A DNA stretch of 64,000 nucleotides from the NCBI GenBank assembly GCA_025642075.2, contig JAODUO010001077.1, forward strand, positions 279,501-343,500, written 5' to 3'. Under the pieces are notes generated by a model that did no database searches, had not been told where the DNA came from, and saw only the letters and a program-made list of their open reading frames with translations. This document shows, piece by piece, positions 13,201 to 23,413 of this stretch. The translations under genes were made by a program, and so were the position numbers. How positions within the stretch are numbered: the stretch's first letter is position 1; each line of letters opens with the position of its first letter. This stretch comes from Ridgeia piscesae (lineage: Eukaryota > Annelida > Polychaeta > Sabellida > Siboglinidae).

Positions 13201-16200
13201 TCATCAGTCAGAGGAACTGGCCGGTGGTCAGCATCACTAATGGCACAGCGAGGCGATTTAACCCTCTCCCTACCAAACACAAGGCACCATATATAGAACG
13301 TGACATTTGAATAATCTTAAGACTCTCGTACATTTGAATACTTATGTAATTGTAACTGTATGAATATGTGAGTAAAAAAAATGTCATGGTGAAAGGAACA
13401 TCAGATATAAGGGAGTCAAAGCAACTCCAAACAAGCACCTTGTATCTGCTGTATACAAACTGTGAAAGTCATGTACCTGGTAGGCTTGAGGGCAGCCCTT
13501 GACCGCCTGCTCGACCCTGGGCGTGTGACCTTGTCCAACAACCGGTCATCGAGGTCAAAGCCACTGCTGCGAGTGCCGCGGGTCACCTGGCGGCGGAAGG
13601 GGTTGAACCCAGGGGTCGGGTCGTAGCGGGTCAGATCACCCTGACCCAGTAGGCTCCGTTCCCCACAGTTACAGAATGCACACCGTCTCGTTGTTGCCAT
13701 GGTAACTCTGTAGGCATGGCAAACATTTTCACAAACTGGACCACATTTTACCTAGTTGGCTGAGAAAAATAATTTGGTTAAGAAAAGGCCAAATAAAATA
13801 TAATACATATAAAACTAAAATATAATACATATATAAATATATAAATATATATATATATATATAACCATTTAGACTTGAAAGGCTCCCAAACTCATCTGCA
13901 GACTGACTGCCTAAGTAATTAAAACCTTGTCTTTGTATTGTTTTATTTGTATTGTTTTGTTCAGTGCATAATCTAGTAAATAGTTGTGATAACACATTAG
14001 AAAACAATTGTCAATGTACAGACCTATTTAAGTATACAAAGATCGAACAAGGGATTTTAAAGCTATGACCACAGACAATAAGTCAATGACTTACATCAAA
14101 GAGCTTTCCGAGGCCGTTGACTCCTCTGAAGTGAGCCTGTCTACAAATGAGCCACCCACATAGTGGACAGGAGACTCGCCTGCAATAACAAAGTCATCAC
14201 TAATCATATTTAAAACAACAATGCAACATTACCATTCGGACCTAAAAGCCGAAATGACATGTGAACAATGAAACATTTGTTTTACCAACAACAATTTAAA
14301 TTTATGACTAACCTAGTCTTAAGATAAGTTAACTGTCAATTGTTTAAAACATATACAATGCTTGCAAGCCGCTAGCATTTACACAATCAGTGATTAATTT
14401 GTTTCATCCAAAAATAATTTACATTTCTTCACATTATGCCTGTGATGTTACCCAAAATTATTCATAATTAACACACTGCTCAGAATTATCTACAATTTCC
14501 TAAAATTACAGAACATTACAGTTACACTTTAGTCATCTTGGATGAACTATACAGCTTTAAATAATTACTCATAAATTGTGTGTGTACACTTAGGCTTAAC
14601 CAGATTCCAAACAGTAGAGAGTGTGAAATGAGTAACAGCCTTAGCAACAGTTCTGAAGTGAGTGACAGTCTTAGTAACAGTTCTGAAGTGAGTGACAGTC
14701 TTAGTAACAGTTCTGAAGTGAGTGACAGTCTTAGCAACAGTTCTGAAGTGAGTGACAGTCTTAGTAACAGTTCTGAAGTGAGTGGCAGTCTTATCAACAG
14801 CTCGGAAGTGATTGACAACCTTGGTAATTGCCTAACAGTTCAGTATTCAGCCACAGCTGCAAATGAAAATATGCATATGCAGTTCTATGAAAACAAGACA
14901 AGTGTGAGCAACTGGTGTACAGACCTGCATAGGGCGTCCCTGGAACAGCGTGCACATCACTGGGTGCTGCTGGCTCCTGGCGACCAGTGGTTGGCACTGC
15001 AGCCATGTTAGTTGTGACGCTGGCTGTGGGATGAGCCACTTGTATTGGTGTCTCAACTATGACAGCCGTCACAGTCTCTGGCTTTGGCAGTGTCATGTCG
15101 ACTGCCTCACAAGGAGGTTCACTTGGAGGAGGCAACTGAGTCCTAGAGTAACAACACGTCTGTCAGTGTCCAGTTATGCTGGCTAAGACACTGTACATGG
15201 CTGGTAATTTCTGGTAGCATTGTCTTTATACAAGCTCGTCTTAAAAAGAATGTTACCTGACGAAATACAAAACTGTGTACTTGTGTTTTTCAAATGTCAA
15301 TCACAGCACAAATGTGCAGCCGTCTCCAAATTTAAATGTTACCATAACGTTACCACTTTCTCTCTGGAGTACCATTAAGTAACAATTCATAGGGGTAGAA
15401 ATAACTCAAAAATGCCTGGTAGTCAGCAGGACTACCTAGTTGGGAAATCTGGTAGTCCTCAGATATATGTGGTAGTCATATGGCCCAGATTTAAGCAAAA
15501 TAACATGACAAATGCAAAATTTGAAAAATATTCCCAATTTTTTTGGTAGTCCATTGGACTACTGCTGTCATCATCTTTGGTAGTCCGACTGAATATCTGG
15601 TAGTCCTCAGACTACCAGACTGTGTTTGCTGTATCTTCACTAAGACTATTAGATATTTTAACCTAGAACACCTGTAAAATGTAACAGCAACTTAAATGAT
15701 GTCATTGTTAATACTGCTGGCAAACATAAATAAAACTAAGGTGTAACTAAATAACTATGTGAGAAACACAAAATGAGAAATTTACAAACCTCACTGTTGC
15801 ATCCACAGTTGAAACTACAGCCTGCTTCATGCTGTCAATTCCACCACCAACAGCTTCCGCATTTTTCGCTACCGTAGCAACTGAATCAACATTCAACAAT
15901 TGTTGGCTTGGTTCAGAAACACACTCGGAGGTGGTGCGTGGTGCTGTCGGTTCAGCAGTAGATGTTGTGTCATCTTTATCCACAGGTGGCAGTGATTTGT
16001 CTGCTGGTTCCTGCTTCACCTCCTTTGGTTCAGCAGGTGGTGTTGTTGTGTCCACATCTGGCACAATCTGTGCTGGAGACACTGGACCTGAATGAGTGTC
16101 AGTGGTTGGGTCTGGCTGCGAAACAGCTTCGCTAGGCTTAGTTTCCATGTCAACTTCAGGCCGAGGTTCACATGTTTCCATTGCTGTTGGCATGGCACCG

Positions 16201-17708
16201 TTCTCCAGAAGGGCCACATCATCAGCTTCCATCTTGCAGTCGGTTGTGACACCTTCTACAGCCTCCGATGGCGTTACTGAGTCGTCCAGTTGGTCTGAGA
16301 TACTGGACACCTCAGTTGGAGGGTTGCCTGTACCACTACACTGACCTGGCACAGCAACTTCAGGTTTGACACTTATTGCATGTCCATCACTCACTGCCCC
16401 CGACACTTCTTCATCTGTGCCTTCCACCAGTGCATCGACAACCTCTGTCTCCATGGGCTCTTCCTGCACAGTTCCTGACTCCGAGACAACGTAATCTACT
16501 TCCATCTGTTGTGCCTCTACAGCAGCTGTGGTGTTGTGTTCCATAGGAATGTCACTCGTCTGTTCCTTCTGTGAGTCTGTAGTCAACTGTTCAGAAGAGG
16601 TCTTCAGAATGTCATGATTATCATTGCACGGTGACGAGGTAGTCTTGCTGTTTGTTTTGGCACTCTCCGTTGGGACTGTGTCAGCTGGGGCAGTCTCTGG
16701 TGAAGGTGATCCTACTGCTTTCACCTCCTCTGCCTTGGTCGCTGACAACCCAGTCTCACACGGACTACATACTTCACTTTTATTACTTTTATCTGCATTT
16801 GATTCCTGAACTTCAGTTTTGGCAATAACCGCTTCCATTTTGACAGAGTCTGGTATGACAGTCACAGTATCTGTCAACACACATTTTTCCGTTAGTTCTG
16901 TCACTGGCTCCTCACTGTCTTCTTTCAGTGATGTTACGCTAGTCGTGGCAGCTTCTGCACCTGTATGGGACTGTGAAGGAGCAACTTCCTCTGCAAGAAC
17001 TGTTGTATCTGGATGGTCCTTCAACTCAGCAATTGTATTGGCATCCTGTCCTTCCAAACTGACAACTCCTTCCTCAGCTGATCGGGCGATGGTGGAGAGA
17101 GGTTCAGCTTTTGTTGATGTTGGCACTTCAGGGCTCTTTTCGACCTTGTCATCCGCTGTAGGACCTGTTGTCTGTACTGTGACTGCTGATTCCACTGTGA
17201 CTGGGGGTTTTGATTCCACTGTGACTGTGGGTGTTGGGTCCACTGTTGACTTCACAGTGACTGTGGGGGTTGATTCCACTTTGATGGCAGGTGTTGATTC
17301 CACAGTGACTGCAGGTGTTGATTCCACAGTGACTGCAGGTGTTGATTCCACAGTGACTGCAGGTGTTGATTCCACTGTGACTGCAGGTGTTGATTCCACA
17401 GTGACTGTGGGTGTTGATTCCACAGTGACTGTGGGTGTAGACTCCACTTTGTCTGTGGGTGTAGACTCCACTTTGTCTGCGGATGTTGACTCCACTGTGT
17501 GTGTGAGTGTAGACTCCACTGTGTCTGCTGTGCTGACCACTCCCTCTGGTTCTCCGCCTGCCTTGCTGCCTTCACCAGCAGTAACCTCAGTTGATTCCAC
17601 TTTCTCTGACTCTGAGGGGATGCCACTGGTGTCTCCATGGTCAGTGACACCCGCCTCCACTGATGGATCTGACTTCTCCTCAGGTCCTGAGCTGTCCTGC
17701 TGTTCCAT
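28..17708 (-). CDS. KMT2C/D-like: KMT2C/KMT2D-like histone H3K4 methyltransferase, N-terminal part (27 coding exons, runs off left edge)
   Basis: Members of this family (MLL3/MLL4; trr plus Lpt in flies) are nuclear COMPASS-type enzymes that mono-methylate H3K4 at enhancers. Exons in transcript order: 17708-15790, 15142-14925, 14179-14095, 13707-13477, 13269-13142, 12686-12577, 12275-12171, 11760-11703, 11195-11018, 10518-10404, 9873-9683, 9101-9011, 8467-8371, 7910-7783, 7285-7094, 6757-6632, 6384-6196, 5998-5817, 5132-4968, 4627-4515, 2814-2719, 2418-2218, 1977-1840, 1350-1249, 1033-918, 636-345, 129-28. Every junction has GT/AG ends and the phases agree throughout; the sum is 5,668 nt, 1,889 codons plus one base. 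Domain order (extended PHD, three PHDs, basic linker, three PHDs, GGFMVR segment, acidic segment) matches KMT2C/D, slightly closer to KMT2C by eye. The catalytic SET domain is outside the window, so activity is inferred from the family. Confidence 0.93.
1447..1613. repeat. (CTTAC)n pentanucleotide array in KMT2-like intron 23
   Basis: About 33 perfect tandem copies of a 5-bp unit, flanked by unique sequence. On the transcribed (minus) strand the unit reads GTAAG, so the array is a run of AAG|GTAAG-type 5' splice-site consensus. It lies about 100 bp upstream (in transcript) of the exon 24 acceptor. Confidence 0.95.
2829..3910. repeat. 25/30-bp minisatellite in KMT2-like intron 20
   Basis: About 40 units of the form TCATCAACAGCAGCACACAA followed by CACTG or by CACAAGACAT, giving 25- and 30-bp versions in mixed order, decaying after about 3640. 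It abuts the exon 21 acceptor (2815-2816) with only about a dozen bases between. Open reading frames of up to 396 codons across it are by-products of a stop-free unit. Confidence 0.95.
4515..6384 (-). CDS. KMT2C/D-like exons 17-20: PHD fingers 5-7
   Basis: Residues about 1325-1540. Exon 17 opens the fifth finger (GQDMCMSCGSYGTGEEG, QCGQCYHPYCANMK). Exon 18 completes it and carries the sixth (GWRCLDCTVCEGCGKP, LILCDECDISYHIYCLDPP, GTWKCKW). Exons 19-20 carry the seventh (CVCCETCGATTPGVGC, WQNNYSQCGPC, SVCPVCQCNYKEDDMIIQC, WLHIQCDGM, YHCLLCRP). In the human proteins this second cluster binds histone H4 tails; here that is inferred from conservation only. Exon 19 begins with a real acceptor that is copied several times in the array immediately upstream in the transcript. 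Confidence 0.94.
5104..5510. repeat. ~36-bp minisatellite containing copies of the exon 19 splice acceptor
   Basis: About eleven imperfect units of 34-38 bp. On the minus strand each reads roughly TTGTGTTGTAG followed by GTGCGTGTGTTGTGAGA, which is the last bases of intron 18 plus the first codons of exon 19 (C-V-C-C-E). The unit at the array's low-coordinate end is the real exon border at 5132/5133. Confidence 0.9.
6632..8467 (-). CDS. KMT2C/D-like exons 13-16: linker between PHD clusters with AT-hook-like motif
   Basis: Residues about 1144-1324. Exons 13-14 are acidic and Ser-rich (EGSVSILSHMAEEGSP; AMTEDSISSMDIDLNALEK). Exon 15 is Gly/Ser/Thr-rich and ends in GMGKPSYGKKMGKK followed by GAGRPK, an AT-hook-like GRP core preceded by the GMGKP motif that vertebrate KMT2C also has. 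Exon 16 is basic (PGKKRQRAPPIAERSSKRTS), a likely nuclear-localisation or DNA-contact segment. The linker is much shorter than the vertebrate KMT2D one, which carries long Pro-rich repeats. Confidence 0.85.
8243..8323. repeat. GA-rich microsatellite in KMT2-like intron 13
   Basis: An (AG)n run passes into GGGGAGAGA-type units. It is CT-rich on the transcribed strand and lies about 50 bp downstream of the exon 13 donor. Confidence 0.9.
9011..11195 (-). CDS. KMT2C/D-like exons 9-12: PHD fingers 2-4
   Basis: Exon 9 carries the second PHD (YCVVCDRPG, LFCTSCGQHYHGNCLD, GWQCPECKICQTC). Exon 10 carries the third (MLVCDTCDKGYHTYCLDP, GWKCK). Exons 11-12 carry the fourth, RING-like PHD (CRVCGDCGACTPG, WHHNYSVCDSCYQQ, SCPLCGRAY, CTVCSKYVHSECD, YVCPICRNE). 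Cys and His ligands are intact and the spacing follows the family. The exon 10/11 junction is fixed by phase 0 and by the K-C-K-N-C-R run expected between fingers. The exon 11 donor sits directly against a short tandem repeat. Confidence 0.93.
9611..9682. repeat. 15-bp tandem repeat starting at the exon 11 donor
   Basis: Four to five units of CTGTCTGTGTGCCA(C). On the transcribed strand the first unit overlaps the GTGAGTGGCACAC donor of exon 11 (exon end 9683), so the array grows out of the 5' splice site. Confidence 0.85.
10158..10201. repeat. (AT)n microsatellite, KMT2-like intron 10
   Basis: A pure AT dinucleotide run of about 40 bp. Confidence 0.95.
11703..13707 (-). CDS. KMT2C/D-like exons 4-8: first extended PHD (ePHD) domain
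   Basis: Residues about 741-951 form the C2HC pre-PHD plus PHD unit that opens KMT2C/D proteins. Exon 4 supplies CAFCNCGERSLLGQGDL (from residue 750), exon 5 a variable acidic/basic linker with LTDELGHIGYTEEVD, exon 6 HVWAHHCCAAWSDGV with the conserved W-A-H-H-C, exon 7 KCNYCLNYGATIVC and KKYHYPCASGGGCFQ, and exon 8 LLCPGHIEQAEV. Zinc ligands are all present. In the family such ePHDs take part in chromatin and protein binding and are hot spots for human disease variants. Introns cut this domain four times. Confidence 0.92.
14095..15142 (-). CDS. KMT2C/D-like exons 2-3 (linker before the first zinc finger)
   Basis: Exon 2 (15142-14925) encodes a Pro/Thr/Val-rich linker containing SEPPCEAVDM and TVTAVIVETP. 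Exon 3 (14179-14095, 85 bp) encodes an acidic Ser-rich stretch with LTSEESTASESSL, similar in character to the Ser/Glu segment that precedes the first zinc finger of vertebrate KMT2C. Exon 2 ends in phase 1 and exon 3 in phase 2, which leads correctly into exon 4. Exon 3 is also open in another frame that looks Cys-rich, but that frame breaks phase on both sides and was not used. Confidence 0.7.
14625..14815. repeat. 30-bp minisatellite in KMT2-like intron 2
   Basis: Six to seven copies of a 30-bp unit (AGTGACAGTCTTAGTAACAG then TTCTGAAGTG). On the transcribed strand each unit contains TACTAAGAC followed about 11 bases later by CACTTCAG, which looks like a branch point and a 3' splice site. 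It lies about 110 bp downstream of exon 2. Confidence 0.9.
15400..15640. repeat. GGTAGTC-rich segment with short inverted repeats, KMT2-like intron 1
   Basis: GGTAGTC or its complement GACTACC recurs about seven times in 240 bp, several times as small hairpins (GGTAGTCC facing GGACTAC). Similar GACTACCAG wording occurs at the end of the dispersed repeat near 37.5 kb, so this may be an old interspersed element. The family is unknown to me. Confidence 0.5.
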
Positions 17709-17721
17709 GTTGGCTTATAAT
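15790..17721 (-). CDS. KMT2C/D-like exon with start codon: Ser/Thr/Glu-rich N-terminal region
   Basis: One 1.9 kb exon encodes residues 1-639 plus two bases. The start is ATG at 17708. A TTTCAG acceptor at 17722-17727 shows that 13 nt of 5'UTR precede it and that a further non-coding first exon lies upstream. The protein is low complexity, rich in Thr, Ser, Glu, Val and Pro, almost free of Cys, and probably disordered. Residues 63-180 are about fourteen tandem copies of an octapeptide of the form TVESTPAV. The donor reads AG then GTTTGT, which gives phase 2 and fits the next exon; a competing GTAAAT donor three bases on would break phase. Vertebrate KMT2C/D also have disordered N-termini before the first zinc finger, but not this repeat. 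Attachment to the methyltransferase is inferred from phase continuity and would be settled by cDNA. Confidence 0.8.
17169..17522 (-). repeat. Coding 24-bp minisatellite (TVESTPAV octapeptide repeat)
   Basis: The unit is 24 bp, so the repeat keeps frame and adds eight residues each time (V-E-S-T-P-A-V-T and variants with T, I, K or L). About four central units are near identical and the flanking ones are diverged. It lies inside the first coding exon of the KMT2-like gene. Confidence 0.85.
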
Positions 17722-20700
17722 CTGAAAGAGAAACAATTACGCTATCAATGACAATAATTCCAAAACAAGATGTTTCTATACCCAAACAGACATCCAAACA
17801 TGTACAGATCAAGTGATCCAAAATCAGTGGACACACATATGTACTATAACAGGTTTCTTATTGAAAACATATTTTACTGTGTTACTGTTTCAGTATTCTT
17901 GATTATATGCTGAGACGAAACTGGTAGTGTGTTTTACTATGAATTTATTTTAAAATACTTTTAGTATTTTACTTTATTAATAACTTATTACCAGTAACAT
18001 AAGCTATTTTATTACTCATTTATGATGCCTATTAATTTATTGCTGGTAAGGTAACTAACTTATGAGCGGTCTTTTTTATTATAAACAAATATTAATATGC
18101 AGTGCAATGAAGTGGGTGTTTTTTAACTTTCTTGTAAATATCAATTGTCGTTTTGTTGAACTTCAGTAATTCATTCTTTGAGGAAATTATTAAATCGACT
18201 TCAAAACGAATGCTGTCATTGAATTGGAACGTTCTGCATTACGATTATGCATTTTAAGTGTAACACCAACATAATAATTCTGATGGGATGACAGTTATGA
18301 TTACGAAGAATGTCATTTTGTATAAAATCTAGAAAATACACTCTAAAAAAGCTAAATAATTTGTGTTATATTTACCACTCACATGTAATTAGTTCTGCAT
18401 TTTATATTAATTTATAGTATAGTACTTTGATATTATTTCATGTGCAGCAAGTATATGTAAATTATTCATTACACATATTTTATTAAATGAATTATTGACA
18501 AAGTTGTCCATATTTTATTTTTGTCAAATTCTAACAATTCATATTAGTGTAATAGATTACATATCTGACACATATTTGGGTATTTACACCAGGAATTAAC
18601 TCTTCAGATGTAGTGAAAAGTTTGCTTGAATTGAACAACAAATGATTTATTCATTTACATTTATGCATCTCATTCACAGGACATAATTATGTCTTCAAAA
18701 GTAATGTCTTAGTAATGTGCATGACCATGTGCAGATTGCTGTGGACATGGTGATTTGATTAGCATCAAGAATATAAACATTTTGATCTAGTAAATTAACC
18801 AACGAAAGGAGCCAAACAGGCAGTTGCTCTCATGTCTGACTGTTTATGCATCTCACATTGTTTACGTGTCATGACTTTGGACAGATTATCAAACGTATTG
18901 ATCTGCATTGAAATCAGAAAATGATTATATAAAAAGTACACATACAAGCCCGCTACATTTTCTAACATCAATCCACGTAGTTATTCTGAGCTTTCTCACT
19001 GTTGTGCCTATGCTATAGCTTGCCTTAGTAATGTCCATGACCATGTGCAGATTATTGTGGCCATCACACTGACTTAATATATAGTTTGGTATGATTGATC
19101 AGTATTATAACAACGTTAAGTGTAGTAAATAAACATGTCATATCAAACGGGTTTTACTCAAGAAAAGAAGACTCACAGATGCCGTTCTAGTGTACCCAAA
19201 AGAAAACAAACATCCAGTTATCAACAGATTCACACCCGACCCCCCGCCACCGAAATTTAAGCCAAGCCCAAATATATTTTACGATAATTATACATCGTGT
19301 GATGTAGTGTTATTTTACAATAAACATTCAGAAACAGTATTTGTTTGTTCGATAAAGAAAGACGTCTCACTGGGAGCGATCTTAAGAATAATAAAACGTA
19401 TCTAGCTAGCGGATGAAAGAGCCTACAACCAAGTTAACTGTACGAAGCCAGGGGCAGCGAACACCACGGACACGGTGACGCCAAAACGAGTGTGATGCTT
19501 GAGATGGACTCTTAAACAACAGATCACCGATTAAAATATTGCACATACATACCTATGTTCAGTACATAGTTGATTAATTTGACCAAGTAGATATAAATTC
19601 ATAATTTCGCATCAGTCGCGAACAACTGGAAAGTCTTTCCAGTTTTTCTGTCGCACTACAGTCGTCAACCAGCGGCCATTTCGAAACCGCATAACTCCCT
19701 GATACATACGCGTAACTAGAAAATAGTCCGCCTTTCGATTTCAATGGTTTAACTTTCATATGTATAAAACCCAAATGTACCGCACACAGCTAGCAATTGT
19801 TACGTGGAACATGTATATGCTATATAGTTCACATTTTATGTTAAGTATTTTAGTTTAGTAATGGGTTTAAGAATGGCGTATGAATGTCGAATGACTATTT
19901 ACTCAAGAAGATGCTAATGACCCGAAGCGGCCTTGTTCCCGTCTTCGATGTGGTGCCCTGGATATTGAATTTGATTTTGCTATAGAAACACGAAGACCGG
20001 CCATTCGGTAATGAATAAATATGTAATTTATAACCATAGTGTTCATATACATCTTGTGTTGAAATCAATTAGTTAAATTAAAATTGGTGCATGAATGCTT
20101 AGTCAGCTATGTGTTATAGTCTATGTAGCGGCTATTTAAAATTCTTTAAAATTAGGCTAACGACACGGACACAGTGAGTGTATAATAATATTTCTATAGT
20201 CGAAGAGGTATGAGCTAGTAGATTCCTTTGCATGGCAGCGCTGCTATAGAAAATGACCTCGTAGACAACCATACATCGATGCACCGCCAAGCTATATGAA
20301 AGTGCATTGCGCAGACTTGAATTATCACAAAACTGAGTGGTAGATTCACGAAAGAATCCAAACAGTGAAGCCGTAGCATGGATAACAATAATTGACGACG
20401 TATTTGGCGCTCGAGATGATGTGATAGGACATGTATGCATATTAGATCGGTGCCGGCGTGATATCTGAGTATGTAGAGGGAATAAACGTAGGTATCTTTA
20501 TTCGTTTACATGCAGGTCATTATTTTCACAGACATGTTTATACGCAGAATATGTCCACATCAATAGGCAAATATTTGGTCCCAATGACAATGTATTATTG
20601 CTCTTTTGGACTATAAAGCGTGTACGTTGGGAAGCCCAAAACCTATAATTATACTCCATGAGGCTCGCCCAAATTAACCTCCACTGAGGGGGGGGCGAAA

Positions 20701-20848
20701 CCAAATTTGTATATATTCGGTGGTGTAATTCGGCCGAATTTATATAAGCGTAACCTTCAACATTATATATAATTATGTATGTATGTATGTGTGCATATTA
20801 TTATAGTAGATTCCTTTGCATGGCAGCGTGCATGCGTGCGTGTGTGTG

Positions 20849-20849
<1 letters not shown>
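17722..20849. other. Spacer upstream of the KMT2-like start; no gene seen
   Basis: AT-rich and without a convincing exon. It must contain at least one non-coding first exon and the promoter of the minus-strand gene, because exon 1 starts at an acceptor. The most GC/CpG-rich part, about 19430-19720, holds a GCGGCCATTT (YY1-like core) and is the best promoter guess. Two diverged direct repeats containing CATGACCATGTGCAGATT lie at about 18664-18780 and 18846-19085. Confidence 0.4.
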
Positions 20850-20943
<94 letters not shown>

Positions 20944-21041
20944 CGCATCATGGCACGGGAAAACGGGCGCGGGGGTGTTGATCAATTTTTTTTCGTCGTT
21001 GCTGCATTGCAACGCCGTATGTACCTTCAGCTTTATAAAAT

Positions 21042-21130
<89 letters not shown>

Positions 21131-21166
21131 CACACACACACACCACACCACACACACCACACCACA

Positions 21167-21223
<57 letters not shown>

Positions 21224-21260
21224 ACATATAATAGCTCTGCCTCACACACAATACATATAA
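20763..21260. repeat. (TA)n and (CA)n microsatellite block
   Basis: A TA run at about 20850-20941 and a CA run at about 21043-21221, the latter interrupted by CCACACCACAC variants. Two copies of CACACAATACATATAATAGC follow at about 21215-21275. Confidence 0.95.
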
Positions 21261-21859
21261 TAGCTCTGCCTCACATGGTCTAACTGGGGGGCATAAAACG
21301 AGACTCGTTCAAAGCGGCTAAGCTTAAGGACATATACCAAATTCCAAATATCTAGGCGGCCGTGCCATAATTTAATTATAATTTAGCTTGGCAATCATAT
21401 ATTAAAACTGGGTATACATAAAACATGATGACGTTTTAGCGTTGTTAAAACAAAACATTCCAGACATAATTATATATAACTTATATATTTAAGGGTGAGT
21501 TAAACATTATATAATTATGTATGTATGAGAAAAAAATATTTCAATAATTTGAGATATTACAAAAATACACATTTGACTATACCTTTTAGAAAATAACATA
21601 GTTAAAGTATATTATAAACCTATCCAAATCATTGTGCAAATTACATTAATTAATATGTGTATATAAAATCAGAATTTACTGCATAACAATATGTTATCTT
21701 TACATACATGATTCATACATGCATATACTTGCATACATATATACACATATATAATTTTATTTATACAAACATAATTATGCATACATACACAAACATACAC
21801 ACACGCGCGCGCGCGCGTTTTTACTTTAGGTAAGGGCTGTAGCGTGCACGACATCGTGT

Positions 21860-22925
21860 AATGCTTTAAACCCAATTCGCTAAAATTAGAATGAGTACCG
21901 ACATGACAACCAAGTTGTAGCAAATGTAGCAGCTGACAGTCAAACGACATATCCGCCTATAACCGGCTAGCATATTCCACACGCTACATCTCCCAAACCT
22001 AGTGACAAAGACCATGGCAGAGTCACTTACTCTGGTGAAACAACAAATAAACATTCCTACCTAATTTGTTTAATTCGCTATAAGGAACTTCAACTACCCA
22101 GTGTAAAATCTACTAGATAACTTGCTTTAGTTATAATGGGGAGTAGAGCCGGCACAAACGCTTGGAGGAAAGTCGAAGGGGTGACGGGAGACAGACGCAT
22201 ATATCACGTGAACGTAAAGGAAACAATTATGCTCAGCTCGTGTGTTACCCCGGCATACCTGATTGCACTAGAGACGATGGCACAAACAGAGAAACAACAG
22301 AATGTCCATGTTTGCGAAAAAAATAACCTGGTAAGAAGAATCGTATTAGTTAAGAGAGCTGATAAAAGAATAATTTATAAACGGAGATTGGAGCTAGTGA
22401 AGGAAAGTTTTAAGAAATTGGTGAGGTGTAGGTTGACATGGTCTGATCACGTAGGAAGAATGAGAGGTGAAACACTGGCAGAGCTGATGCCCAGAAAGTG
22501 GAGGGAGAGACATAGAAAGAGTGGGAGAAGAATGGAGGAAAAGAGCAACAGTTAGAATGAAATGGAGAACGTAGTGAGTGGAAGAAAACAGATAATGGAA
22601 ACGGAAGTCGTCGCCAACCAACCACTGACGACAGATGCCAAGAAAAGACAAGTTGCACAAAAAATACAACGAATTGCAATTTGAACCTAGTTTGGTATCT
22701 GCGTAAGTACTATTTTTATTTGAATCCCTAATATATATATATATATATATATATTGCCATTAGCCATCATGCACGTTATTTGAGAATGTGTTTGTTTCTC
22801 TCTCACTTCTTAGGCTGCAGCCAGCGACAGAAGTGGAGAATTCCTCACTTAATCCTATTTGTACGATTGCAAATTTCTTTGCGAAAGCGTAGGATTGTGA
22901 AGAAAAGTTTTAACAGGCATCCATA
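21860..22925 (+). mobile_element. Diverged ~1.1 kb repeat, copy 1, with LINE reverse-transcriptase C-terminal remnant
   Basis: Shares order and wording with 23405-24610. An open stretch at 22320-22555 encodes LVRRIVLVKRADKRI and LTWSDHVGRM, a short basic-then-W-(x)-H-V-(x)-R-M pattern followed by Arg/Lys-rich residues. This is typical of the very C-terminus of non-LTR retrotransposon polymerases (the W-G-H-V-x-R-M box). No catalytic part is present. An (AT)n run interrupts the repeat at 22731-22755. A dead fragment; the LINE clade cannot be set from this. Confidence 0.5.
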
Positions 22926-22929
22926 TACA

Positions 22930-23046
22930 GGGTGCGAAATAAGGCCCGTCCGATCGTCCGGGACGAGTAGTTTTAGAGCTCGGACGATTAAGAGCAGTCC
23001 TTTTAAATAGTACAAATATACGCAGGACTAGTTGTCTATAATGACG
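22930..23046 (+). repeat. Dispersed ~117-bp repeat, copy A
   Basis: Begins GAAATAAGGCCCGTCCGATC, contains GGACGAGTAGTTTTAGAGCT and ends near GACTAGTTGTCTATAATGAC. A second copy in the same orientation is at about 37408-37526, roughly 90 percent alike by eye. An (AT)n run follows at 23077-23134. Confidence 0.8.
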
Positions 23047-23071
23047 GAAATGGCGGCCTTCAATACTATTG

Positions 23072-23076
<5 letters not shown>

Positions 23077-23138
<62 letters not shown>

Positions 23139-23366
23139 CCACTGTCACACCTATAAATTAGGCTGCCATTTATTGGTCCTACGTACGCTCCTCATCATCC
23201 TAATTTTCCGGGATTGGGATGGGGGCGTATGGCTACGCCACTGGCGGCTTAGAGCCTAATTAATCAACCACACAACAGCTCTAAGTGGTTCGCATAAACG
23301 TAGTTATGTATGCACATGCATCAGTGGCGTAGCCCAATTTTGACATTTGTATAATAATTATGCAAA

Positions 23367-23410
<44 letters not shown>
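23077..23410. repeat. (AT)n microsatellites around 23.1 and 23.4 kb
   Basis: Pure AT runs at about 23077-23134 and 23370-23410, with about 235 bp of unique sequence between. Confidence 0.9.

Positions 23411-23413
<3 letters not shown>

Noticed and set aside
14095..14179. An alternative frame of KMT2-like exon 3 reading R-V-S-C-P-L-C-G-W-L-I-C, which looks like a zinc-finger start
   Set aside because: It does not match the phase of exon 2 or exon 4. The Ser/Glu-rich frame fits both junctions and the known character of the region before the first zinc finger.
16819..17751. 310-codon plus-strand open frame
   Set aside because: Antisense shadow of the repetitive first exon of the KMT2-like gene.
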